Origin: Betaproteobacteria bacterium
GTDB lineage: Bacteria; Pseudomonadota; Gammaproteobacteria; Burkholderiales; SG8-41
DNA length: 13,934 nt
Assembly (NCBI GenBank): GCA_021300125.1
Contig: JAJTHX010000317.1
Coordinates: forward strand, 1-13,934
Direction of reading: 5' to 3'
Shown here one piece after another: positions 1 through 5,937 of this stretch. Both the position numbers and the translations under genes were made by a program. The stretch's first letter is position 1. The number at the start of each line of letters is the position of its first letter. The notes under the pieces are model-generated. The model was not told the DNA's origin, did not search any database, and saw nothing but the letters and a program-made list of their open reading frames with translations.

Positions 1-2
1 GC

Positions 3-1556
3 GCGGTCGGACCGGTCACGCTGAACCAGGGCGTGGGTGCGATACCGGGCTCCCCGCCCGCGTTCTCGATCCCGCAGTCGGCACCGCTGCAGGTGCCTGT
101 GCAGGCGGCCACCGGCATGCCGGCCCTGCCCGGGCAGGCGGCTTCCGCCGTGCCGGCCATTCCCGCGCCTGCCAGCGCGGCGACGACGCCATTGCTGCCG
201 GGTGGACAGGCCGGGCCGTCGGTGACGCGTGCACTGGTCAGCCAGCTCTCGCCGGGTACCGAGGTTCCCGCAGGCGGCGACCCGAAGGATGCAGTTGCGG
301 TGCCAGCCGCGCCAGCGGGCGCGCCGGCCGCTCCCGGACCGGGCAGCGACTGGAATGCCTACGGCTTCGTGCAGGGCACGGTCGACAAGAGCGAGACCCG
401 CAGCGACAACAGCAGGGCCGGCGTGGGCGCTACGTTCCGGGTCAACGACCGGGTGCGTGTCGGTGCCGAGGCGTCCGACGGCAACGGCGGGCTCGGCGGG
501 CGCCTGCTGGGCGAATACCGGATGGACGAGCGGCGCTCCTTCTACCTGAACGCGTTGTCTCAGTCCGACCGGACGGACACCGCGCTCCAAGGCAGGGCAA
601 CCTCCTGGACGACCGGTTCGCGCTACCGCTACAGCGACGCGACCAGTTTCTATGGCGAGCAGCGCACGATGCGCGGCGCCGGCCCGGCCACCCTGGTGCA
701 CGGGTTCGGCCTCGACCACGCGCCGAACGACCGCTGGACCTATGGCGCACGGATAGAGGCGGGCACGATCGCCGATCCCCTGGCCGGTGACCTCGACCGG
801 CGCGCCATGGCCGGTTCGATCGGCTTCGTCGAGGGTCGGGCAAGGTATGCCGGCGCGATCGAGTACCGGACCGAGAACTCGCCGCTGGTGAAGCGCCAGA
901 TCTGGCTGGTGCGCAACACCGCCTCTTACCAGGTGGACCCGGACTGGCGCGCGATTGGCCGGTTCAACTTCTCCACCAGCAGCAACAACCAGGGCAGCTT
1001 CTTCAACGCCGACTTCACCGAGGTCGTCGTCGGTGCCGCATGGCGGCCGGTGCAGGACAATCGCTGGAACGGCCTGTTCAAGTACACCTTCTTCAACAAT
1101 GTGCCGACCCCGGGACAGGTCGGGTTGACGAGCTCGGGCGCGCTGTCCGGCCAGGGCAATGCCTACGACTTCGCCCAGAAGAGCCACGTGCTTTCAGCGG
1201 ACGCGATCTACAAGGTGACGCCGCGGCTGTCGATGGGCGGCAAGTACGCGATGCGCATCGGCGAACTGCGTGCCTCGCGCAACGAGGGCGAGTGGTTCTC
1301 GAGCACGACCCAGTTCTTCGGGGTGCGCGCCGACTACCGGGTCACGCAAGAGTGGAGTGCACTGGCCGAGGCGCGCCTGCTGACGGTATCGACCGCGCAG
1401 GACGCCCGGGCCGGCCTGCTGTTCGCGGTCTATCGGCATATCGACCGCAACCTGCGGGTCGGCCTCGGCTACAACTTCACCGATTACAGCGACAACCTCA
1501 CCGACCTGTCCTTCCGCAGCCGGGGCGTGTTCCTGAACGTGGTGTCGGTCTGGTAA
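3..1556 (+). CDS. Outer-membrane beta-barrel protein, C-terminal part (5' end outside window)
   Basis: The reading frame is open to the left edge, so the true start lies outside the window; the GTG at 33 is an internal valine. The first roughly 110 codons are a low-complexity Pro/Ala/Gly-rich linker. From about nt 341 (SDWNAYGFVQG) the protein becomes an array of alternating, aromatic-rich amphipathic strands such as YGFVQGTV, RYRYSDATSFYGE and LFKYTFFNN, separated by short polar turns. This is typical of a transmembrane beta-barrel. The end GLGYNFTDYSDNLTDLSFRS followed by a terminal Trp (VVSVW) matches the aromatic C-terminal residue read by the BAM complex. Barrels with this GYNFTDFSDDLT-type ending are, to my knowledge, found at the C-terminus of large multi-domain surface proteins, so the missing N-terminus may be long. 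The substrate is unknown. A hairpin follows 8 nt after the stop. Confident in barrel class, not in function. Confidence 0.75.
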   Translation, partial: AVGPVTLNQGVGAIPGSPPAFSIPQSAPLQVPVQAATGMPALPGQAASAVPAIPAPASAATTPLLPGGQAGPSVTRALVSQLSPGTEVPAGGDPKDAVAVPAAPAGAPAAPGPGSDWNAYGFVQGTVDKSETRSDNSRAGVGATFRVNDRVRVGAEASDGNGGLGGRLLGEYRMDERRSFYLNALSQSDRTDTALQGRATSWTTGSRYRYSDATSFYGEQRTMRGAGPATLVHGFGLDHAPNDRWTYGARIEAGTIADPLAGDLDRRAMAGSIGFVEGRARYAGAIEYRTENSPLVKRQIWLVRNTASYQVDPDWRAIGRFNFSTSSNNQGSFFNADFTEVVVGAAWRPVQDNRWNGLFKYTFFNNVPTPGQVGLTSSGALSGQGNAYDFAQKSHVLSADAIYKVTPRLSMGGKYAMRIGELRASRNEGEWFSSTTQFFGVRADYRVTQEWSALAEARLLTVSTAQDARAGLLFAVYRHIDRNLRVGLGYNFTDYSDNLTDLSFRSRGVFLNVVSVW

Positions 1557-1563
1557 GGAAGGG

Positions 1564-1594
1564 TTCGCGGGCCCGGCCTGCCCGTGCCCGCGAA
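1564..1594 (+). terminator. Hairpin after the beta-barrel gene
   Basis: A perfect 9-bp inverted repeat, TTCGCGGGC (1564-1572) and GCCCGCGAA (1586-1594), with a 13-nt loop starts 8 nt after the stop of the barrel gene. No T-run follows, so it is not a canonical intrinsic terminator. It may be a weak terminator or a 3'-end stabilising structure. Confidence 0.4.
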
Positions 1595-1610
1595 GCCGGT
1601 CGCTGACGCG

Positions 1611-1797
1611 TCAGTCGCCCCCGCCCCCGTCGCCGAACCCGTCGGTGCCGCCGTCGAACCGGGTGTCCTGCAGGTCCTCGGACGTCCAGATGCGCTCGTG
1701 CTCGTAGGTGAAGTCGCCACCGCCGCCATCACCGCCGTGGTCGCGGCGCAGCCGCTCGATGCGCGAGGCCTGGTCGGTGAAATAGAGGCCGCTTCTA
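1611..1797 (-). pseudogene. 3' remnant of an unidentified GC-rich gene
   Basis: On the minus strand the frame ending in TGA at 1613-1611 reads back as SGLYFTDQASRIERL, then a Gly/Asp stretch, FTYEHERIWTSEDLQDTRFD and a Gly/Asp tail. Nearly every third codon position is G or C, as in the neighbouring genes, which is strong evidence of real coding. Upstream of about 1797 (towards higher coordinates) this bias stops abruptly. The frame then runs through AT-richer sequence to a nominal start near 1880 without a coding look or a ribosome-binding site. I read this as the last 60 or so codons of a host gene that was cut off when the adjacent accessory DNA arrived or the region was rearranged. The rest of the gene is not on the other side of the island, where the exporter gene begins directly. 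Family not recognised; a short intact gene starting near 1880 is the alternative. Confidence 0.45.
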
Positions 1798-2074
1798 TTA
1801 TGCGAAGCAGTCACGGCTGCGCAGTGAGGTACTGTGGGACTGTCGATTGCGGATGAAGGCAGCCTCTGTAGGCGACTCACGAGACATTTCGAACCCGACG
1901 GGGGCGCTCACCGGGCAGACGGATATCGAGCATGTGAAAAGCTTGCAGCGCAAGCATGGTGGTCCGAGGTAGCCCCCCTCATTTCCGCACAAACAAGTTA
2001 CGCCCACAGGCTTGATCCCTGGGATTTGAAGTGAACTTGAGAGACGGCTCTCAAGAAGCTTTCAGGGGATTGAT
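1798..2074. other. AT-richer intergenic stretch, no convincing gene
   Basis: Base composition falls visibly compared with the flanking genes. Several short frames exist, for example a GTG frame at 1834-2034 (+), an ATG frame of 39 codons at 1853-1972 (+) and a 69-codon frame at 1798-2007 (-). None has a ribosome-binding site, coding bias or a recognisable domain, and they overlap one another. At the left boundary sits a small hairpin, GCTTC/GAAGC (1791-1808). No tRNA, att core or transposon end could be made out. The right part carries the hairpin described at 2036-2055. It probably belongs to the same accessory segment as the HTH gene that follows. Confidence 0.4.
2036..2055 (+). promoter_or_regulatory. 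Perfect hairpin/operator-like palindrome before the HTH gene
   Basis: CTTGAGAG (2036-2043), ACGG (2044-2047) and CTCTCAAG (2048-2055) form a perfect 8-bp inverted repeat around a tetraloop. It ends 19 nt before the ATG of the helix-turn-helix gene and just before its ribosome-binding site (AGGGGA). As DNA it could be an operator for autoregulation by that protein; as RNA it would be a compact leader hairpin. No T-run follows, so it is not an intrinsic terminator. Confidence 0.45.
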
Positions 2075-2515
2075 ATGGAAAAACTGGTGCTCGATGAGCA
2101 CGATCTGTCTGCGCGTTGGGGCGTGAGTGTCAAAACGCTAAAGCGTTGGCGAAACGAAGGGCGCGGACCGCGTTACATAAAAATTGGAAGATCCGTGACC
2201 TATCTTCCGAAGGATATTGAACACTTCGAGACCCATGCCCTATACATAAGGGGCAGTGGTGCTGGCGTTGTTGAGCCTTTGCCGCTGGGAACGACTACCC
2301 CATCGCATAGCCGAGCGGTGGTTCTAGCTGGTCCGCGGTCTCCCCAACAAGAAATCGTTGACCTGCTGGCCATAGCGCTCTTGCGTTTGCGCACAGCTGG
2401 ACCGCCACCCAGTCATCCATCACAAACTCCCACTGTCAACGACGTTGGCAAAGTGGAGCTTGAACGTCGTCGGTTTGGCGTGCGTGTGTTGACCCGAATG
2501 ACGGACGAGGGTTGA
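2075..2515 (+). CDS. AlpA/excisionase-like helix-turn-helix DNA-binding protein
   Basis: This is a 146-residue protein. Residues about 5-55 form a winged helix-turn-helix of the HTH_17 (AlpA/MerR-excisionase) type. A conserved opening LDEHDLSARWGVSVKTLKRW gives the two HTH helices, and GPRYIKIGRSVTYLPKDIEHF gives the wing, where the G-RSV-Y pattern is diagnostic. Such proteins act as excisionases, recombination directionality factors or small regulators in phages and integrative elements. Residues about 70-105 are Pro/Ser/Thr-rich, and SPQQEIVDLLAIALLRLRTA (about 105-124) is a predicted amphipathic helix. The last 25 residues are basic and match nothing I know. The ATG at 2075 has a good ribosome-binding site (AGGGGA, 2063-2068). 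Codon usage is visibly AT-richer than in flanking genes, pointing to horizontal origin. No integrase or transposase accompanies it, so it is an orphan element gene or a stand-alone regulator. DNA binding is confident; its role is unknown. Confidence 0.75.
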   Translation: MEKLVLDEHDLSARWGVSVKTLKRWRNEGRGPRYIKIGRSVTYLPKDIEHFETHALYIRGSGAGVVEPLPLGTTTPSHSRAVVLAGPRSPQQEIVDLLAIALLRLRTAGPPPSHPSQTPTVNDVGKVELERRRFGVRVLTRMTDEG

Positions 2516-2690
2516 CGGGGAAAAACCGAGGCGTGTGCGTAAATGAGGGTAGTGGCTACCAAGCGCCACGAACCTCTCATGAGCTGCAAACTGAGCTACT
2601 GACCTCACATGAGTGCGGGATGAGGGTTCGTGGTGATGGGTAACTTGACCACCAAATCTTCCAAAAACCGCCCACGGGCGGTTTTTCCTA
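2516..2690 (+). ncRNA. Candidate structured non-coding RNA / repeat-rich segment
   Basis: No open frame with coding character exists here, but the segment is full of repeats. A 14-bp stem with one bulged T pairs 2566-2580 with 2620-2633 (CCACGAACC with GGTTCGTGG, then CTCAT with ATGAG). The sequence ATGAGGGT occurs at 2543 and again at 2620, and ACCTC-CATGAG occurs at 2572 and 2602 with one mismatch. This means the 5' ATGAGGGT copy can compete with the right arm for the same partner. GGTAG-TGG-CTACC (2548-2560) is a further small hairpin. The segment ends in the strong hairpin with T-run at 2663-2686. The layout fits a roughly 150-nt RNA, or the structured 3' UTR of the HTH gene. A DNA-level site (recombination or replication) is the alternative. 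No known RNA family is recognised. Confidence 0.35.
2663..2686 (+). terminator. Strong bidirectional intrinsic terminator
   Basis: AAAAACCGCCC (2663-2673) and GGGCGGTTTTT (2676-2686) form a perfect inverted repeat with a GC-rich core, flanked by A5 on one side and T5 on the other, so it works on either strand. It can end transcription of the HTH gene and the structured segment from the left, and of the convergent exporter gene, whose stop codon lies 17 nt to the right. Confidence 0.9.
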
Positions 2691-2703
2691 CACAGGGGCT
2701 GGA

Positions 2704-3288
2704 TCAGCTCCGATGCAACCACGCCGGCAGCGGTCCCCACAGCACTGCCAGCCCTAGCAGCGCGAACACCAGCGCAGCCACCGCATGCACCGTGCGCACC
2801 GGAAGCTTGCGCGCCGCGACTTCCCCGAACAGCACCGCCGGCACGTTGGCGATCATCATGCCCAGCGTGGTGCCGATGACCACCGCCCACAGCAGGTCGA
2901 AGCGCGCAGCGAGCGCGATGGTCGCGATCTGGGTCTTGTCCGCCATCTCGGCCAGGAAAAAGGCGACGGTGGTCGCGCCGAACACGCCCAGCGGTGCGCG
3001 CGGCATGGCGGCGTTGCCGTCAATCTTGTCGGGCACCAGCATCCACGCCGCCATCGCGAGGAAGGACAGGCCGAGGATCCAGCGCATGGTTTCCGGCGCA
3101 ATCAGGTGCGCGAGCCAGACGCCGAGGCTGCCGGCCGCGGCGTGGTTGGCAATGGTCGCGACGAAAATGCCGGCAATGATCGGACGTGGCTGGCGGTAAC
3201 GCGCGGCCAGCAGCAGCGCCAGCAACTGCGTCTTGTCGCCGATCTCGGCGAGCGCGACCACGGCGGTGGAGACCAGCAGGGCTTCCAC
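2704..3288 (-). CDS. GDT1/TMEM165 (UPF0016) family divalent cation exporter, probably Mn2+
   Basis: This is a 194-residue inner-membrane protein made of two homologous halves of three helices each. That is the UPF0016/GDT1 fold, known for Mn2+ export in bacteria (MntX and MneA types) and Ca2+/Mn2+ transport in eukaryotes. Each half has the signature acidic motif: EIGDKTQ at residues 15-21 and EMADKTQ at 114-120. The Glu and Asp residues form the ion site. The second motif has Ala for the usual Gly. The GTG at 3288 is chosen because MEALLVSTAVVALAEIGDKTQ-type starts are standard in the family. The frame stays open upstream to about 3459, but those codons have no ribosome-binding site and no family resemblance. 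The gene is divergent from the acyl-CoA dehydrogenase pair and ends at the terminator at 2663-2686. I searched the leader for a yybP-ykoY Mn2+ riboswitch core and did not find one. Confidence 0.9.
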   Translation of the reverse strand: MEALLVSTAVVALAEIGDKTQLLALLLAARYRQPRPIIAGIFVATIANHAAAGSLGVWLAHLIAPETMRWILGLSFLAMAAWMLVPDKIDGNAAMPRAPLGVFGATTVAFFLAEMADKTQIATIALAARFDLLWAVVIGTTLGMMIANVPAVLFGEVAARKLPVRTVHAVAALVFALLGLAVLWGPLPAWLHRS

Positions 3289-3435
3289 GATCAGACTGCC
3301 CGGCGCGGATGGATTGGCATCATGAGGGCGCGCAATGTAGCCGAGACTGCGGCTCTGGGCAATGCACGAATGCGGTCCGCATGCTGGGTCCGCTATGGCC
3401 GCTGTCGCGCGGATTCGGTAATCTTCGTGCAGTTG

Positions 3436-3488
3436 GTGGTTTTCAACCGAAAACAACAATCCGGGCGTAAAAACAGGTTGAAAATCAC
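3436..3488. promoter_or_regulatory. Long inverted repeat in the divergent promoter region
   Basis: GTGGTTTTCAACC (3436-3448) and GGTTGAAAATCAC (3476-3488) are complementary at 12 of 13 positions and are separated by 27 AT-rich bases. They lie in the 268-bp region between the exporter gene (start 3288, -) and the first acyl-CoA dehydrogenase gene (start 3557, +). Placement and symmetry suggest a binding site for a dimeric regulator, or paired half-sites, controlling one or both genes. No promoter hexamers are clear enough to call. Confidence 0.4.
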
Positions 3489-3556
3489 GCGATGTCCGGC
3501 GCAGTGCCGGCGGATCACGCCGTGAGTGCCGTTGATCGGTCTACAGGAGAGGCCAG

Positions 3557-4699
3557 ATGGTTGAACACAACGAACACGCTGCGCTGTTGGCGCAAAGCGT
3601 TGGCGATTACGTGCAGCATGGCAGCAATCTGCCGCGGGTGCGCGCGCTGGCGCAGACCCGTGCCGAGTTTGATCGTGCGCAGTGGCAGCAGCTCGCCGAT
3701 TTCGGCTGGCTGGGCGTGCTGGTGCCCGAATCCTGCGGCGGTCTCGGCCTTGGCCTTGCTGAAGCGACGATCGTCGCCGAGGGCCTGGGCCGGGCGCTGA
3801 CGCCGGAGCCCTACACCGCGGTGGCAGTGCTGTCGGCGCGACTGCTCGAGGGCCTGCCCGAAGGCGCATTGCGCGATGATCTGCTCTCGGGCATCGCCTC
3901 GGGGCAGCGCCTGCCGCTGGCCGCCTGGCAGGAACAGCCCGACGATTTCGGCGGCCTGCAGCAGACCTGCCGGGCCGTGCCCTTCGAGGGCGGTTTCCGC
4001 ATCCGTGGCGAAAAGCGTTTTGTGGCGGGTGCCGCCGCGGCCGACGGCTTCATTGTCAGTGCCGACAGCGCGCAGGGGCTGGCGCTGCTGTGGGTGCCCC
4101 GCGATGCCGCGGGCTGCGAACTGAAACTGCAGGTGCTCGCCGACGGCCGCAGCTACGGTGCGCTGGCGCTGGATGATGTCGTGGTGCCGCGAGGGCATCT
4201 CTTGGTCGCCGGCGATACCGCCCGCGCCGCCCTTGACCGCGCGATCGACCACGCCGCGGTCACCGCCTCTGCTGAACTGGTGGGTGTGATGAAGCGCGCG
4301 CACGAGATGAGCCTCGACTACATGAAGACCCGGGTGCAGTTCGGCAAGCCGATCGGCAGCTTCCAGGCACTGCAGCACCGCGCCGTGGATCTGCATATCC
4401 AGCAGGCGCTGGCCGATGCGGTGCTGCGCGATGTGGTGCGGCAGCTGGATCCCGCAACCGATGCCGCAGTCCGCGCGCTGGCGGCAAGCCGGGCCAAGTC
4501 GCGCTGCGGCGATGCCGCACTCGCGATCACCCGCGCCGCGATCCAGTTTCACGGTGCGATCGGATTTACCGAAGACTGCGACGTCGGGCTCTATGTGAAG
4601 CGCGCGCTGACCCTGGCCACCTGGCTCGGCAACGGCCGCGCCCACCGCGCGCGCTACGCGCGGCTCTCGGCTCAGGCATCGCAAAGGGAGGCCGCATGA
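3557..4699 (+). CDS. Acyl-CoA dehydrogenase family protein, likely non-catalytic partner subunit
   Basis: This is a 380-residue protein with the acyl-CoA dehydrogenase (ACAD) layout. The N-terminal helical domain includes LADFGWLGVLVPESCGGLGL (about 47-66), a middle beta-domain follows, and the C-terminal helical domain includes TRVQFGKPIGSFQALQHRA (about 258-276) and QFHGAIGFTED (330-340). The C-terminal signature with a YEGT-type glutamate is absent. The alternative catalytic Glu used by isovaleryl-type enzymes also seems missing: by-eye alignment places Ala in the DRAIDHAAVTA segment (about 227-237). The middle domain lacks the clean FAD signature seen in the next gene. The gene overlaps its partner by ATGA, so co-translation is likely. 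This matches alpha2beta2 ACADs, such as the actinobacterial FadE28/FadE29 steroid side-chain enzymes, where one subunit lacks the base. The substrate is unknown. The ATG at 3557 has a strong ribosome-binding site (AGGAGAGG, 3545-3552). Confidence 0.85.
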   Translation: MVEHNEHAALLAQSVGDYVQHGSNLPRVRALAQTRAEFDRAQWQQLADFGWLGVLVPESCGGLGLGLAEATIVAEGLGRALTPEPYTAVAVLSARLLEGLPEGALRDDLLSGIASGQRLPLAAWQEQPDDFGGLQQTCRAVPFEGGFRIRGEKRFVAGAAAADGFIVSADSAQGLALLWVPRDAAGCELKLQVLADGRSYGALALDDVVVPRGHLLVAGDTARAALDRAIDHAAVTASAELVGVMKRAHEMSLDYMKTRVQFGKPIGSFQALQHRAVDLHIQQALADAVLRDVVRQLDPATDAAVRALAASRAKSRCGDAALAITRAAIQFHGAIGFTEDCDVGLYVKRALTLATWLGNGRAHRARYARLSAQASQREAA

Positions 4700-5850
4700 A
4701 CACCGACTGGAATGCGCTGAGCGACGAGGCGTTCCGCGCCGAGGCGCGGAAATTCTTCGAGGGCGAATTTCCGGAACAGTACAAGTTCCTGCCGCGGCGC
4801 ATGCGCTGGGCGGAATGCCGCGACTGGTACCTGAAGCTGTCCGCGCGCGGCTGGCTTGCGCCGAACTGGCCGGTCGAGCATGGCGGCATGGGCCTGTCGC
4901 CGACCAAGCTGCTGATCTATTTCGAGGAAACCGAGCGCGCCGGCGTCGGCCGCATGCCCGACCAGGGCATCACCATGGTCGGCCCGACGCTGATCCGCTT
5001 CGGCAACGATGCGCAGCGCAGCCATTTCCTGCCGAAAATCCTCGCCGGTGATGCGATCTGGTGCCAGGGCTACTCCGAACCGAACTCCGGCTCGGACCTC
5101 GCCAGCCTGCGCACCGAGGCCGTGCCCGATGGTGACGATTACGTCATCAACGGCAGCAAGATCTGGACCTCGATGGCGCACGACGCCACCCATATCTACG
5201 TGCTTGCGCGCACCGACAAGGCAGCGAAGAAAAAGCAGGAGGGCATCAGCTTTTTCCTGGTCGACATGAAGACGCCCGGCATCACGCTGCGCACCATCCG
5301 CAACATCGCCGGGCACGAGGAGTTCTGCCAGGTCTTTTTCGACAACGTGCGCACGCCCAAAGCCAATCTCGTCGGCGAACTGCACAAGGGCTGGACCATC
5401 GCCAAGGGCCTGCTCGGTTTCGAGCGCCTCAACATCGGCAGTCCGCGCCGCCCGCTGTTTGCATTCGAAAAACTGGAGCTGCTGGCGCAGGCGCGCGGCC
5501 TCTTCGCCGACCCGGCCTTCGTTGAGCGCTTCACCCAGCTCAAGCTTGATCTGGCCGACCTCGGTTCGCTCTACGGCCACTTCGTCGACATGGCGCGCCG
5601 CGGCGAGGCCATGGGGCCCGATGTGTCGATGCTCAAGGTGTGGTCGATGGACACCTATCAAAAGCTCTCCGAGCTGCTGCTCGAGGCCGCCGGTGAATAC
5701 GCGCCGGTCGAGGGCGAGGTGGATTTCGGCGGCACCGCGATTGACGTGCTGTCGCCTTTCTACAATTCGAGGCCGGGCACCATCTATGGCGGCTCCAACG
5801 AAATCCAGCGCAACATCATCGCCAAATACGTGCTCAACCTGCCGTCCTGA
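4696..5850 (+). CDS. Acyl-CoA dehydrogenase, likely catalytic subunit of heteromeric enzyme
   Basis: This is a 384-residue flavoprotein of the ACAD family that introduces an alpha-beta double bond into an acyl-CoA and passes electrons to ETF. The FAD/substrate signature GYSEPNSGSDLAS is at residues 125-137, and INGSKIWTSMA follows at 151-161. The usual C-terminal catalytic Glu (YEGT) is replaced by Gly: the site reads IYGGSNEIQRNII (363-375). A Glu at 243 in GFERLNIG (codon 5422-5424) sits where isovaleryl-CoA dehydrogenase and FadE29-type subunits keep their base. The start codon overlaps the stop of the preceding subunit (ATGA), supporting an obligate pair. Such enzymes often act on bulky substrates (steroid side chains, cyclic or branched acids) rather than plain fatty acids, but no other degradation gene is in the window, so the substrate stays open. 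The family call is very secure; the pairing is inferred. Confidence 0.93.
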   Translation: MNTDWNALSDEAFRAEARKFFEGEFPEQYKFLPRRMRWAECRDWYLKLSARGWLAPNWPVEHGGMGLSPTKLLIYFEETERAGVGRMPDQGITMVGPTLIRFGNDAQRSHFLPKILAGDAIWCQGYSEPNSGSDLASLRTEAVPDGDDYVINGSKIWTSMAHDATHIYVLARTDKAAKKKQEGISFFLVDMKTPGITLRTIRNIAGHEEFCQVFFDNVRTPKANLVGELHKGWTIAKGLLGFERLNIGSPRRPLFAFEKLELLAQARGLFADPAFVERFTQLKLDLADLGSLYGHFVDMARRGEAMGPDVSMLKVWSMDTYQKLSELLLEAAGEYAPVEGEVDFGGTAIDVLSPFYNSRPGTIYGGSNEIQRNIIAKYVLNLPS

Positions 5851-5873
5851 ACGGCTCCACGCTGCTCGGCTCC

Positions 5874-5912
5874 CATCGGCATAATCACCATCCGGATGCC
5901 CTGCATCTGCAG
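5874..5912 (-). pseudogene. Diverged duplicate of the 3' end of the adjacent permease gene
   Basis: This 39-bp stretch matches 35 of 39 bases with 5991-6029, the last codons of the permease gene, at an offset of exactly 117 bp. Read on the minus strand it gives LQMQGIRMVIMPM against LHLQGIQMVILPM in the real gene. The similarity stops at both ends, and the permease stop codon is not retained. It is most simply the leftover tail of a second, paralogous permease copy that was lost when the flanking DNA was rearranged. A short tandem duplication is the alternative. Confidence 0.5.
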
Positions 5913-5918
5913 GGCATC
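5895..5918. repeat. Perfect 11-bp palindrome
   Basis: GATGCCCTGCA (5895-5905) and TGCAGGGCATC (5908-5918) are perfect reverse complements separated by only two bases. The left arm lies inside the duplicated permease tail. It sits between the ends of two convergent genes and could act as part of a terminator or mRNA 3'-end structure. Confidence 0.55.
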
Positions 5919-5937
5919 ACCAGCTTGAGCAGGTTGT

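Noticed and set aside
1880..1925. tRNA-like TTCGAACCC motif that could mark a tRNA or att site
   Set aside because: No acceptor stem, anticodon arm or D-arm can be folded around it on either strand.
1853..1972. 39-codon frame (MKAASVGDSRDISNPTGALT...) in the AT-richer stretch
   Set aside because: It has no ribosome-binding site, overlaps other frames of equal quality, and has no recognisable domain. It might be a fragment of a decayed gene, but there is no evidence for it.
2516..2690. Integron attC site or CRISPR-like repeat array
   Set aside because: The repeats are too few and irregular for CRISPR, and the GTTRRRY/RYYYAAC core sites required for attC are missing at the ends of the inverted repeat.
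3289..3480. Possible yybP-ykoY Mn2+ riboswitch in the leader of the GDT1-family exporter
   Set aside because: These riboswitches are common before this family, but the conserved GGGGAGUAG-type core and paired loop sequences are not present on the minus strand here.
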